DNA from: Methanolobus sp. ZRKC5
Lineage (GTDB): Archaea; Halobacteriota; Methanosarcinia; Methanosarcinales; Methanosarcinaceae
Direction of reading: 5' to 3'
Assembly: GCF_038446525.1 (NCBI RefSeq)
Contig: NZ_CP151792.1
Span: 124,001 to 188,000 of the forward strand
DNA: 64,000 nucleotides
A program made the position numbers and the translations under genes. Each line of letters begins with the position of its first letter. Position 1 is the first letter of the stretch. Shown piece by piece: positions 22,779 through 32,336 of this stretch. The notes beneath the pieces are model-generated. The model did no database searches, was not told the DNA's origin, and saw only the letters and a list, made by a program, of their open reading frames with translations.

Positions 22779-25529
22779 TCATTGTGAATTTACCTCCTCT
22801 AGAGCTAGAGAGAGTTGCTCAAGTATCTCCTCCAACTGATCGATCTCTTCTCCATACCCGGCCCAGTTACCTTCTGCAAGATACTCCTGTGCTTTGTCGT
22901 AATGATTCAGGGCTTCTTGTGCAAGTTCCCGTGCTGTTGCAGGTATATCAGGCTGGCCAGTTTCATCCTGCACATCGATTCTGCCTTCAACAAGCATTTG
23001 CAGTGATTCCTGCAGATCCTCACCCATAACAACCTTCTGTCCCGATGAGACCACAACTCTGCGTAGTTCCGGAATCTCGGACTCTTCGGCACTTATGAAT
23101 ATGGGCTCGGTGTACACTATAGAATTACCGATCGGCACCACCAGTAAATTACCTCTTATCACCCTGGAACCTGTCTGACCCCAGAGTGTCAGTTGCTCAG
23201 AAATATCCGGGTCCTGGTCGATTCTGGATTCTATCTGGGTAGGTCCGTAGATAAGTTCTCCCTTTGGCAGTTCATAATGTTTTATCTCTCCGTAATTCGG
23301 TTCATCGCATCTTGCTGCGATCCAGGCGATCATATTCTCCCTGTTTCTAGGTGTAAAGGGCTGTAGTAATACATATTCCAGTCCATCACCGTTGGGAAGT
23401 TTCGTGATCATGTAATAAGGTTCCATTTCAATACTGCTTCCCCGATAGACCTCATTTGGAATTTCCCACGCATCTTCTTTATTATAAAAAGTCTCAGCAT
23501 CTTTCATGTGATAATTCTCGTACAGGTCCATCTGAACCTTAAAGAAATCTTTAGGATAGCGGATGTGTTTTTGCAGGTCTTCAGGCATCTCGCTGAAAGG
23601 TTTGAACAGATCAGGAAATATCTTTGAATAGGTAGTTACCACGGGTTCGTTTTCCATGATATAGAAGTCAACAGTTCCATCATAGGCATCTACAACCACC
23701 TTTACAGAATTTCGGATATAATTGATATCATAAAATTTTGTCCCATAATAGCTTTCAGAATATGGATACCTATCAGCCGTGGTATAGGCATCTATTATCC
23801 AGTATATCTTTCCGCCAGAAATAACAGGATACGGATCACTATCATATTCAAGGAACGGAGCTATCATTTGCGCTCTCTCTTCTATTTGTTGATGATACAT
23901 CAACCGTGAATTATCATCTACGTATTCACTCAGGATGAATTTTAATTCACCAAAAGTGAATGCAAATATCATTCGTTTAACGAATGAATCAAGCATTATT
24001 CCACTTTTACCTTCATATTGTGTGAATACATTCTGTCCTCCTTTTGGATAGTCGAATTCCTCTTTTCCTGTATCTGCTATCTTATAGTCATTTGTGACCT
24101 CGCCATAGTAGATCCGTGGATTTTCGATATCGAATTCACCAGTAGGTGGAATATCCTGCAAAACAAATTCAGGTCTGCCGTCACTTGTCTTAGTACTTAC
24201 CGGATTCATAACGATTCCAAAACCATGAGTATAGACCAGACGTTCATTTACCCATGTTTTAGCTTCAGGTGCCAGTTGCATGGTATCCAGTTCCCTGGCT
24301 GATATCATATACTGTTTGTAGCCATCGTCCATGTGGTACCGGTCGGTGTCAACATCATTGAACGTGTAATATGTTCTTATTTGCTGGAGTTGCTTGTAGG
24401 TTTGCTCAAGAGCCCGCCGGTCCCATATTCTTATGTTTTCAGTTATATGGGTATTATTTTCCAGTTCCGACAATGTCAGATCAGTATTCGCTTCAAACGG
24501 GCTTTCTTCAATATCCGATAAGTAAAAGGCCATTCTTGTATAATCTATATTATATTCCAGATACGGTTTTTCCAGCTGGATCTCGGTGGGTTCCACTTTG
24601 AATTGCTGATAAACATCAGGTACAAAAGAACTGGCCATGATGAACAGTATTAGCAGAACTATACTGGCAATTGGAATTTTTATGTTCTTCAGTTTTACAT
24701 TTGCCAGTAAAGCGATAGCAGTCAGGAATGATAATATTGTCAGTATGTTGAATATTGGAAGCCTTATATGCACATCAGTATAGCCTGCACCTGATACTAC
24801 TCCCTGCTGTGAGAACAATATCTCATATCTGTTAAGATAAAATCCAAATGCAATTAATACAAACAAGAATGCAAGAAGTGCTGATATATGAATAAGGACC
24901 TTAACAGGCAGTTCATCCAGTATATCCTTTACACTATTTGTCGGATACAGGAAATAAGATGATTCAGTATTATCCGCTTCAATTGTATCGGACTTGAATA
25001 TAGATTCAAGCCTGATCATGTAAAGAATCAGAACCATTATGAGTGATATAACGGTCAGTGTCAGGAATATTCCTCTTATCATATGAATGAACGGGAGCTG
25101 GAATACGTAAAACCCTATATCGTTCATAAGAATAGGATCGTTAATGCCAAATGATGTGCTATTCAGATAGAAAAGAATTGTTTTCCAGTTACTGCTGAAT
25201 GCAAGCCCAAAAACAAATGAAAATACTGTAATTATTATTAAAATAAACTGCGAATCGATATTATTATAGGCTATGTTTCTCTCAGCAAGGATCTTACGTA
25301 TTGAATTCCCTGCAAATTTCGCATTTATGTACAGGAACGCAAAAGCAAGTATGAATCCAGGTATGATCGTAATCAGTTTCCATTGTAATATTGTTGTGAA
25401 TACGGATGTATAGCCGATCATATCAAACCATAGATAATCAGTATAAAATCCCACAAGGGGACTTATACCTAAAAAAAATGCAAGAATTAAAAAAAAGAAA
25501 ATTGTTCTTATATCTCTCATAATATTCAC
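22779..25529 (-). CDS. UPF0182 family large membrane protein
   Basis: 916 aa. Seven hydrophobic helices lie in the first 300 residues (GFYTDYLWFDMIGYTSVFTT is the family signature near the N terminus), followed by a large exported domain with LEKPYLEYNIDYTRMAFYL, YTHGFGIVMNPVS, and a YYLMITKLPNGDG-like stretch. A coiled acidic C terminus ends at EEVNSQ. UPF0182/COG1615 proteins are widespread and of unknown function. ATG 25529 has a GGTGA site. It begins one base after the stop of the upstream lipoprotein gene, so the two are translationally linked. Confidence 0.93.
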   Translation of the reverse strand: MNIMRDIRTIFFFLILAFFLGISPLVGFYTDYLWFDMIGYTSVFTTILQWKLITIIPGFILAFAFLYINAKFAGNSIRKILAERNIAYNNIDSQFILIIITVFSFVFGLAFSSNWKTILFYLNSTSFGINDPILMNDIGFYVFQLPFIHMIRGIFLTLTVISLIMVLILYMIRLESIFKSDTIEADNTESSYFLYPTNSVKDILDELPVKVLIHISALLAFLFVLIAFGFYLNRYEILFSQQGVVSGAGYTDVHIRLPIFNILTILSFLTAIALLANVKLKNIKIPIASIVLLILFIMASSFVPDVYQQFKVEPTEIQLEKPYLEYNIDYTRMAFYLSDIEESPFEANTDLTLSELENNTHITENIRIWDRRALEQTYKQLQQIRTYYTFNDVDTDRYHMDDGYKQYMISARELDTMQLAPEAKTWVNERLVYTHGFGIVMNPVSTKTSDGRPEFVLQDIPPTGEFDIENPRIYYGEVTNDYKIADTGKEEFDYPKGGQNVFTQYEGKSGIMLDSFVKRMIFAFTFGELKFILSEYVDDNSRLMYHQQIEERAQMIAPFLEYDSDPYPVISGGKIYWIIDAYTTADRYPYSESYYGTKFYDINYIRNSVKVVVDAYDGTVDFYIMENEPVVTTYSKIFPDLFKPFSEMPEDLQKHIRYPKDFFKVQMDLYENYHMKDAETFYNKEDAWEIPNEVYRGSSIEMEPYYMITKLPNGDGLEYVLLQPFTPRNRENMIAWIAARCDEPNYGEIKHYELPKGELIYGPTQIESRIDQDPDISEQLTLWGQTGSRVIRGNLLVVPIGNSIVYTEPIFISAEESEIPELRRVVVSSGQKVVMGEDLQESLQMLVEGRIDVQDETGQPDIPATARELAQEALNHYDKAQEYLAEGNWAGYGEEIDQLEEILEQLSLALEEVNSQ

Positions 25530-25530
25530 C

Positions 25531-26334
25531 TTATTTTAGTGTTCTATCAAAGAATGTAACCATCTGCCAGTAGGCATCCTCGGCTTCGAAGCTTCGTGAC
25601 AACTGACCATCTTCCAACATGAATCCGTGTGGTTGTCCCTGGTATACTTTCAATTCAAAGTATTTCCCGGCATTATCCAATTCAGTACTATATTTGTAGA
25701 TATCAGATACATTGCTAGCCTGGTCATTTGTTCCGTGTATTATTAACATGGGAACTTCCAGTTGTTCGATCACGTCAGCAGGTTTATCAGGTCGGGTTTC
25801 GGAATCTCCCGAATAAGGAAAACCGTACCATGCTACTCCAGACTTGAATTCTTTGATATCTGGAAGGAAAAGCATAGTGTAGCGTCCGCCTGCACAAAAA
25901 CCAGTCAGACCAAGAAGGTTGGTGTCAACATCGGGTCTTTCTCTTAAATAATCAATAGAGTCTCTTATCAATTGCTCTACAACTGCATCATGTGGAGATG
26001 TTTCAAAAGTCTGCCATTCAGGAGCGACTACCACATACCCTTCTGAAGCCAGCCTGTCAATAAGTTCTATATATCCGGATTCCATTCCCCTGAATGAATG
26101 TATCAGGACGATTGCCGGTTTTTTGTCTTTAGTTTCAAGAGCAGCTACATAAGCAGGATATGTCAGATTGCCACTGTCAATTGTCACTTCCGTCTTTTCT
26201 ACCTCAATTCCTGTCAATATTGGTATCTTTTCATTGCTCTTAATTCCATTATCAGCAATTTTATTTGTATCGCTTAAGCAACCTGATAATCCAACGAAAA
26301 TTATCATTAACAGACAAATAAGTGAATATTTCAT
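25531..26334 (-). CDS. Dienelactone-hydrolase-family lipoprotein
   Basis: 267 aa. The signal peptide ends in the lipobox LSGC (C19), so the mature protein is probably anchored outside the cell membrane. The alpha/beta-hydrolase domain shows the nucleophile elbow GFCAGGRYT with Cys in place of Ser, as in dienelactone hydrolases, the acid in HGTNDQASN and the His in GQPHGFML. The oxyanion region is HSFRGMESG. The substrate is unknown. It is the promoter-proximal gene of a two-gene unit with UPF0182; a GGGGG ribosome binding site precedes ATG 26334. Confidence 0.9.
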   Translation of the reverse strand: MKYSLICLLMIIFVGLSGCLSDTNKIADNGIKSNEKIPILTGIEVEKTEVTIDSGNLTYPAYVAALETKDKKPAIVLIHSFRGMESGYIELIDRLASEGYVVVAPEWQTFETSPHDAVVEQLIRDSIDYLRERPDVDTNLLGLTGFCAGGRYTMLFLPDIKEFKSGVAWYGFPYSGDSETRPDKPADVIEQLEVPMLIIHGTNDQASNVSDIYKYSTELDNAGKYFELKVYQGQPHGFMLEDGQLSRSFEAEDAYWQMVTFFDRTLK

Positions 26335-26506
26335 TTAACCCCCAATTAAACATACAATACTATCTTATTTCTATTATGTGCATGTTTATAGGTAAAAACA
26401 GAGCTCTTCTTAGCAACTGTTATTTGGATAGTACGTTAAAAAGTAGAATAGAATACAGAAGGTACTTACATTTCATCTATTGGCACAGTATTTTTAAAAA
26501 AATCGA

Positions 26507-27355
26507 CTATGAATTACTATTACCCTTTCGCCTTCTGGATTCCTGTAATATTTTCACAGGTATGTTTGCCCCTGGAATGACAGCTCCTGCAACTTCCCCT
26601 CCAATCTCGAACAATGTTTCTTCGGTGAATATCTCTGCCATCTTTTCCCTGAGCACTTTACCAGAATAGAACTCACCTGTAATACCATCAAATTCCAGAA
26701 CATTCTGTTTATTCTTTGGTAGCCATGAAAATTCAAAAGCATAAATTGGTCTGAAATACAGATCAAGAGTTTCGATTCTCACAGTCTCGTCCAGAACTTC
26801 ATCTGCATCAATGGGTTTCATCATATCGCTTAATAGTTTCCTGACAAGGTAAGAAGCTTTTATTTTTACCGGAACTACAATATTATCTCCGGCATTCAGT
26901 TCTTCAGTTTGTGATATTTCACGTGTTTCCATGGAAAGATATCGGGAGAGATCTTCTTCATTTTCTGTATACGCATCTACGAATATTTCTTTAGTACTTG
27001 ATTCCAGACAGTGTTCGCTACCGTGAAGTTTTACATTCCGCTCTTTATCTATATCCCTTTCCTCATTGCAGATTATTACTTTCTGCACAGCAAGATCACT
27101 AATTTTTACAGAAAACTCAGTGTTTCGCTTATACTCAAAATTGCTTGAGCATACAGCATGCCAGAAAGGCTTGTACTGTTTTTCCGCATGGATTATATTA
27201 ATATCATCAGGTTTTGGCCGTGATAATAGGTTTTTAATTCCTCCAAATGCTGCAGTCTTCTTATTCCAGGCAAGTTCTTTCATTTCCTCAAAGGACTTCT
27301 CACCTGTCAATACCAGCATTCTTGGCTCAATTATCTCTAAGTTTAAGTTATCCAC
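26507..27355 (-). CDS. Uncharacterised protein with two similar W/Y-rich modules
   Basis: 282 aa, mainly soluble. Two parts look alike: YKPFWHAVCSSNFEYKRN near residue 62 and YFRPIYAFEFSWLPKNKQ near 205, the second followed by LEFDGITGEFYSGKVL. No signal peptide or membrane span is present. I do not recognise a named family. Start GTG 27355 has only a weak ribosome binding site. It lies upstream of the hydrolase lipoprotein on the same strand, with 172 bp between. Confidence 0.55.
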   Translation of the reverse strand: MDNLNLEIIEPRMLVLTGEKSFEEMKELAWNKKTAAFGGIKNLLSRPKPDDINIIHAEKQYKPFWHAVCSSNFEYKRNTEFSVKISDLAVQKVIICNEERDIDKERNVKLHGSEHCLESSTKEIFVDAYTENEEDLSRYLSMETREISQTEELNAGDNIVVPVKIKASYLVRKLLSDMMKPIDADEVLDETVRIETLDLYFRPIYAFEFSWLPKNKQNVLEFDGITGEFYSGKVLREKMAEIFTEETLFEIGGEVAGAVIPGANIPVKILQESRRRKGNSNS

Positions 27356-27417
27356 AATAAAAGGTATGCTAAAATTAGCATAATAATCTTTCTGTTTGAT
27401 TTTGCCTTAACATCTGT

Positions 27418-27936
27418 TCATTCAATTTCAATATCATACGCATTTAAAAGAGATATGACTTCAGGAATTGAGAATTTTGTCTTTTTCAGGAAATTGTTAT
27501 TTGGGTCTATGTCGTAGTTCTTCGCGTTCCTGAATGATGTAAAACTCAGGTTTGTATTTCTAAAAAGACTGTTCTTTAGATCAGATCCCTGAAAATCCGC
27601 ATTTTTCAGGTTCGTATTTACAAAATCACAATCATAAACCTGACAATTGATAAAATCCGTATTTTCTAAATTCATATTGGAAAAGACTGATAATGAAAGA
27701 AATGAGCTTTCAAATCCAATGGTAAATATGAAGTCATTGCAATCTGAAAAATTCAATCCCATGATCTTGCAGTTCTTGAATCTGACATCCTGAAATCTTG
27801 TGCTATTCAAATCTACATTCGATAAGTTGCAATTTTCAAAGTTGCACTCAATGAATTTGGTATTTTTGAAAGACACACCTGTGAGATCAATACCCTCAAA
27901 GCTTTCTGCTTCAAATTCTTCATTCTGGTATTCCAT
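27418..27936 (-). CDS. Pentapeptide repeat protein
   Basis: 172 aa. From about residue 10 to 140 nearly every fifth residue is F or L in A/N/D/C-(F/L)-x-x patterns (FEGIDLTGVSFKNTKF, NLENTDFINCQVYDCDF, NLKNADFQGSDLKNSLF), the right-handed quadrilateral helix of pentapeptide proteins. The C-terminal 35 residues (FLKKTKFSIPEVISLLNAYDI) fall outside the repeat. Functions range from gyrase protection to unknown; none can be assigned here. Confidence 0.92.
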   Translation of the reverse strand: MEYQNEEFEAESFEGIDLTGVSFKNTKFIECNFENCNLSNVDLNSTRFQDVRFKNCKIMGLNFSDCNDFIFTIGFESSFLSLSVFSNMNLENTDFINCQVYDCDFVNTNLKNADFQGSDLKNSLFRNTNLSFTSFRNAKNYDIDPNNNFLKKTKFSIPEVISLLNAYDIEIE

Positions 27937-28010
27937 AATGCAAGGAAATTGTTGCTATTTTATATGATTTCTTCGCACATTTTAACCTTCCAACCTCCCT
28001 CTAAACGCGA

Positions 28011-28220
28011 ATGATTGCTTTTGGCAATGCTACAGTAGAGGAAAGCGGTTATAGCATTAATAAGAAGTGTGCATCATTTGGTATTTGTAAGAACGTCTGC
28101 CCTGTTGGTACAATCAGCAAAGGAGATATTTAAAAGGTAGATAGCTCTACATGCCTATAATGTGGAAATTGTTATGAAAAGTATCCAAAAGATGCCATTA
28201 ATTTGCCAAAAGAATTCTAA
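28011..28220 (+). pseudogene. Ferredoxin-domain remnant (EFR1-like flavoprotein C terminus)
   Basis: One frame reads INKKCASFGICKNVCPVGTIS, a stop (TAA 28131), KVDSSTC, another stop (TAA 28158), CGNCYEKYPKDAINLPKEF and a final TAA. This is a two-cluster 4Fe-4S ferredoxin with two in-frame stops and with the fourth cysteine of the second cluster changed to Tyr. The preceding residues fit the link to a flavodoxin domain in EFR1-type proteins, but that domain is gone. Confidence 0.8.
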
Positions 28221-28224
28221 CCAA

Positions 28225-28590
28225 TCAAAAGATAGGACTAATTAACAACCCTGCTAAGAAAGAAATGAGGTTACAGATCAAAGAAATAATCAGCGATTTT
28301 TTCATATTAGTTCTCAATACAAAGCAATAGATAATTGCTTCTATCAAAACTACTGAAATCTCCCCACTTACTGTAAGAAGACTATATGATCTTATTATCT
28401 GTGGTAATATGAACCAGAGATAAGGAAGTGTTGAAAACGAAGAAAAAATTCCTGCAAATAGTAATAGCCTATTAGTAATTTCATTTTTATTTGTTTTCAA
28501 AAAAAGTCTGAAAATAACAAATAGAGTTATAGTTTCTATAATTATTGTTAATATCAAGGACAATAAAAACCAGTATTCATATGTCATCAA
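28225..28590 (-). CDS. Small four-helix membrane protein, unknown
   Basis: 121 aa with four hydrophobic helices separated by short charged loops (LKTNKNEITNR, RTNMKKS). It overlaps the end of the upstream secreted-protein gene by 4 bp (ATGA-type arrangement), which implies coupled translation and a shared task. I do not recognise the family. Confidence 0.65.
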   Translation of the reverse strand: MMTYEYWFLLSLILTIIIETITLFVIFRLFLKTNKNEITNRLLLFAGIFSSFSTLPYLWFILPQIIRSYSLLTVSGEISVVLIEAIIYCFVLRTNMKKSLIISLICNLISFLAGLLISPIF

Positions 28591-29282
28591 TTTGGAACCC
28601 CAAATAGATTTTTGAAGAAAGAAATTATTATATCTATAATAGATCTTCCAGATAACATTTGATCATCAGAAATTGATTCATTTATAGTCTTTTTCTGGAC
28701 ATGCTCATTTGAAAGGTTTTCTTTTGTATATGCTGAATTCTCATAGATTGTTGATCTTAGGCCAGCTATTTCAGGCTGTTCGAATGTTTTCACTTTATCG
28801 GGTACACTTCCTACATATTTTGATACTTTTTTTGATTCATAAAGCACCAATTCATCATCTGTGAAACCTGCAATTGAATAGTATATCTCTTCCTCATTTA
28901 ACGGGTTTTCAATATCTATAATGTCCCAATCAGGATTTAAATCAAGCTGATAACCCAGAATATTAGTATCGGATTCAAAATCTATATTTTTGAGTTCTTT
29001 AGAATCAAGATAATCCTTTTCCATCGCATATATTGTCAGGTTATTTGCTTTATAATATTGTGTTAAGCATTTATCAGAAGTAACGATATATGGGTTTTCA
29101 CATTGGATTAATGGTCCTCTTATATATCCTATAAATACAGTATCTGGGAAATCATCTAAATTTGTTATCTTTACGCATCGATTAATACCCTTCATACCTG
29201 ATGGCATAATATCTGCATTTGCGGGAACTATAGCAGTAAGCAGGACTAAAATGGATATCAAAATTGTAATTTTTAATTTCAT
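28587..29282 (-). CDS. Secreted protein of unknown function
   Basis: 231 aa with an N-terminal signal peptide (MKLKITILISILVLLTAIVPANA). The mature part starts DIMPSGMKGINRCVKITNLDDFPD and has three Cys, and a hydrophobic stretch near the C terminus (IIDIIISFFKNLFG) may anchor it. It is followed by the overlapping four-helix gene, suggesting a two-component exported/membrane unit. The MPSGMK...C.KI...PD start occurs in proteins next to small membrane proteins in other genomes, but no function is known to me. Confidence 0.65.
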   Translation of the reverse strand: MKLKITILISILVLLTAIVPANADIMPSGMKGINRCVKITNLDDFPDTVFIGYIRGPLIQCENPYIVTSDKCLTQYYKANNLTIYAMEKDYLDSKELKNIDFESDTNILGYQLDLNPDWDIIDIENPLNEEEIYYSIAGFTDDELVLYESKKVSKYVGSVPDKVKTFEQPEIAGLRSTIYENSAYTKENLSNEHVQKKTINESISDDQMLSGRSIIDIIISFFKNLFGVPN

Positions 29283-29395
29283 TATATCATCTTCAACATT
29301 TATAAAATATGCTGTGTCTAGTTAAATAATTTATGAAACATGTCCAACAAAACATAAATACACAGGAACCAATCTAAAAATGAGGATTGTGGTGA

Positions 29396-29848
29396 ATGGT
29401 TACTGAAATGTCTGAAAGCGATTTGAAAGAACAAATTAATAATCTCGTGAAAGAACAAAAACTTGCAGTCCTTGCAAGCTTTCATGATGATGAGCCATAT
29501 ACTAACTTAATAGCCTTTGTAGCCACTGATGATCTTAAACATATATATTTTGTAACTCCTGTGGCCACAAGGAAATATTCTTATCTCAGTATTTCCAAAA
29601 AAGCGTCCTTGATGATAGATAACAGGTCTAACAAAGAGAATGACTTTAAGGATGCCATAGCTGTAAATGCGAATGGCACAGTTATGGAAGTCAAAAAAAC
29701 TGATGTTTCCATGGATCTCTACCTTGGAAAACATCCTTATCTCAAAGATTTCCTGTTGTCGCCTTCTTCTGCCCTCATGAAACTTGAAGTGAACAGATAC
29801 ATTGTTGCAAGCAAATTCCAGAATGTCGTGGAGATAGATATGACATGA
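29396..29848 (+). CDS. Pyridoxamine 5'-phosphate oxidase-fold flavin-binding protein
   Basis: 150 aa split-barrel protein: KEQKLAVLASFHDDEPYTNLIAFVATDD, HIYFVTPVATRKYSYL, KKASLMIDNRS, and a C-terminal LEVNRYIVASKFQNVVEI. Such proteins bind FMN, F420 or heme and often act as reductases. The start is either ATG 29396 or 29408 (MSESDLKE); GGTGA lies just before the first. The stop overlaps the start of the PEP-synthase-like gene by 4 bp, so the two are one operon. Confidence 0.85.
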   Translation: MVTEMSESDLKEQINNLVKEQKLAVLASFHDDEPYTNLIAFVATDDLKHIYFVTPVATRKYSYLSISKKASLMIDNRSNKENDFKDAIAVNANGTVMEVKKTDVSMDLYLGKHPYLKDFLLSPSSALMKLEVNRYIVASKFQNVVEIDMT

Positions 29849-32019
29849 AGGAACTTGTCATTTTCATGGAGAACATAAAAAAAGAAAACATGGACCTTAT
29901 AGGTTCAAAGGCATTCTCACTTCACGACATCGTAGACAAAGGCTTAATGGTCCCTCCATTTATTTGCATCACCACAAAAGCCTATGAAGAATACCTTAAT
30001 TCCAGCGCCCTGAAAGGTAGGATAACACTTGAGCTTGCCCGAAAAGATATCAAAGATATGCGCTGGGAAGAGATGTGGGATACATCCCTGAGAATCCGGA
30101 ATATGTTCCTTAACACACCAATCCCTGAAAATCTTGCTAGGGGAATACGGGATAATATTGATAAACATTTCACTGACATTCCGGTTGTTGTCAGGTCATC
30201 GGCACCAGGCGAGGATTCCAGTAATACATCTTTTGCAGGCTTACATGAATCCTATGTGAATATAAAAGGCCTGGAATCCATATTAGAACACATCAGGCTT
30301 GTATGGGCTTCCCTATGGTCAGATGCAGCTTTCCTTTACAGGAAGGAATTGGGACTTGACATAAAACATAGTACAATGGCAGTGATGGTTCAGGAACTTA
30401 TTACAGGGGAAGTCTCAGGCATCATTTTCAGCAGCAGTCCTGAAAATAGCAAACAGATGATAATTGAAGCCGTTCATGGTTTGAATAAAGGGCTTGTGGA
30501 TGGTGATGTGGAACCGGACAGATGGATAATTGACAGAGAAAATGCTGTCATAATCCAGCATGTCGATCCATCAAGTCGTGAAAAAATGACCGTTTTGAGA
30601 AATACTGGCACTGCTCTTGAAAAGACTTCTCCTGCTATATCAAAAACTCCTCCTCTTGGAGAAAATGATGTTCATGAACTGCATGAGATAGCTTTGATTA
30701 TGGAAAGCAATTTTGGTAATCCACAGGATATTGAATGGACTAAAAGAGATGAGGAGATATACGTACTCCAGTCAAGACCAATAACAACAACAGATGAAGG
30801 AGAAAAACTCTGGTATCTATCTCTTAGAAGGACAATGGATAATTTGCAGGAGCTTCGCAAAAGAGTAGAGGATAAATTGATCCCTGAAATGATCAGGGAT
30901 GCAAAAGCCCTGAAATCAATTGAAGTTGGAATCCTGAGTGATAAAGAACTTGCCAGGGAAATAACTCGAAGAAAAGAACTGTATAATGGATGGGATAAAA
31001 AATATACTGACGAGTTCATTCCCTTTGCCCATGGGATGAGACTGTTCGGCCAGGTCTACAATGATATGATAAAACCTTCAAATCCGTATGAATTCATGGA
31101 ATTGCTCTCAGGTTCCGGGTTGCTAAGCATCAAAAGGAACGAGAAACTCAACAGAATGGCCGATATGCTGAGAAAAGATGCTTCGCGCCTGAATACTACA
31201 AATGGCATAATTGTTGAAGGAGCTTTTAAGGAAGAGGTAGAGGATTTCTTTGAGAATTTCGGACATTCTGGTATTTTTAAAAATCAGGAAGAGCTGTTAA
31301 GGCTTATTGTAGAGCTTGCTTCCAACCCTGAAAAGGAAATGCCTGTTAAAAGAAATGCCAGTGGCCTGGAAGGACGCTTTATTTCTGCTTTTTCTGAAAC
31401 CGACAGGGAATTTGCAGAAGAACTTCTTGAAATAGGACGCACAAGTTATCGTCTGCGAGATGATGATAACATTCATCTTGGAAGGATAGAGGAGCAATAC
31501 ATTTCAACAGTGAACGAGGCAAAAAACAGGATAGCAACCAAAATAAAAAGCAGGTTCGAATATTTTGATATTAATGATGATATCGAGGAAAAAGAACTAT
31601 TAAAAGCGCTCAATGACGACAATTATGTCCCTGTAAAAAAAACGATAATAAAAGAAGAGATTTTAGTAAAAAAAGCACATCAAAGGCAGATTCAAGGACA
31701 GCCTGCAGGTGAAGGCCTTGTGACAAGTGTTGCACGGGTGATCACGAAGAACGAGGAGCTTTTCGACATCAAATTTGGTGAGATACTTGTATGCGATGCT
31801 ATTGATCCTAACATGACATTTGTAGTACCTCTTGTGAGCGGGATTGTGGAACGCAGAGGTGGTATGCTGATACATGGCGCCATTATTGCAAGAGAATACG
31901 GAATCCCCTGTGTCACTGGAATACCAGATGCAACAGACATTATCAAAAATGGTGATGAAGTTACGGTTGATGGTTATCTGGGTATAGTTACGATAAAAAG
32001 GAAAGCAATTACAGGGTAA
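29845..32019 (+). CDS. PEP synthase/PPDK-like phosphotransferase
   Basis: 724 aa. The N-terminal ATP-grasp part has LIGSKAFSLHDIV, VVVRSSAPGEDSSNTSFAGLHES, and NPQDIEWTKRDEEIYVLQSRPITT. A long helical linker of about 250 residues follows, and the C-terminal swivelling phosphohistidine domain has GGMLIHGAIIAREYGIPCVTG with H677. The third, PEP/pyruvate-binding barrel domain of true PEP synthase is absent. Proteins of this build include rifampin phosphotransferase-like and other PEP-utilising enzymes; the acceptor is unknown. Translation is coupled to the flavin-fold gene by an ATGA overlap. Confidence 0.88.
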   Translation: MKELVIFMENIKKENMDLIGSKAFSLHDIVDKGLMVPPFICITTKAYEEYLNSSALKGRITLELARKDIKDMRWEEMWDTSLRIRNMFLNTPIPENLARGIRDNIDKHFTDIPVVVRSSAPGEDSSNTSFAGLHESYVNIKGLESILEHIRLVWASLWSDAAFLYRKELGLDIKHSTMAVMVQELITGEVSGIIFSSSPENSKQMIIEAVHGLNKGLVDGDVEPDRWIIDRENAVIIQHVDPSSREKMTVLRNTGTALEKTSPAISKTPPLGENDVHELHEIALIMESNFGNPQDIEWTKRDEEIYVLQSRPITTTDEGEKLWYLSLRRTMDNLQELRKRVEDKLIPEMIRDAKALKSIEVGILSDKELAREITRRKELYNGWDKKYTDEFIPFAHGMRLFGQVYNDMIKPSNPYEFMELLSGSGLLSIKRNEKLNRMADMLRKDASRLNTTNGIIVEGAFKEEVEDFFENFGHSGIFKNQEELLRLIVELASNPEKEMPVKRNASGLEGRFISAFSETDREFAEELLEIGRTSYRLRDDDNIHLGRIEEQYISTVNEAKNRIATKIKSRFEYFDINDDIEEKELLKALNDDNYVPVKKTIIKEEILVKKAHQRQIQGQPAGEGLVTSVARVITKNEELFDIKFGEILVCDAIDPNMTFVVPLVSGIVERRGGMLIHGAIIAREYGIPCVTGIPDATDIIKNGDEVTVDGYLGIVTIKRKAITG

Positions 32020-32107
32020 AATGAAGAATGCAACTGTTTCCGACCATAAATTTAATTATATACTAAAATTACTGCTAAATAAATTCATTCAAATTGCTTT
32101 GCAAAAC

Positions 32108-32301
32108 GTAACTATTCAGCCTGGCACGATTTGCCTATTGGTACTGATTTCATCGAAATAGAGATGTCTGCTCACTAACAATCTAACAATCAAAAAAGCA
32201 ATCAATAGCAACAATCAAAATAAATGATCCTAATGAAATTTACGTTTCAACTTTTTGTCAAGATTGTTATTGATAGCGTTTTTATCAGGCTGAATAGTTA
32301 C
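32108..32301. mobile_element. 194-bp MITE with IS66-type ends (copy 5), no target duplication
   Basis: Exact 15-bp ends and full length, second sequence variant. The flanking 8-mers differ (tgcaaaac at left, aatttttc at right), unlike the five other copies. This points to recombination between MITE copies, or loss of one flank, after insertion. IS5 copy B starts 36 bp away. Confidence 0.93.
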
Positions 32302-32336
32302 AATTTTTCTTTAATGACATAATCAATTATATTGAA

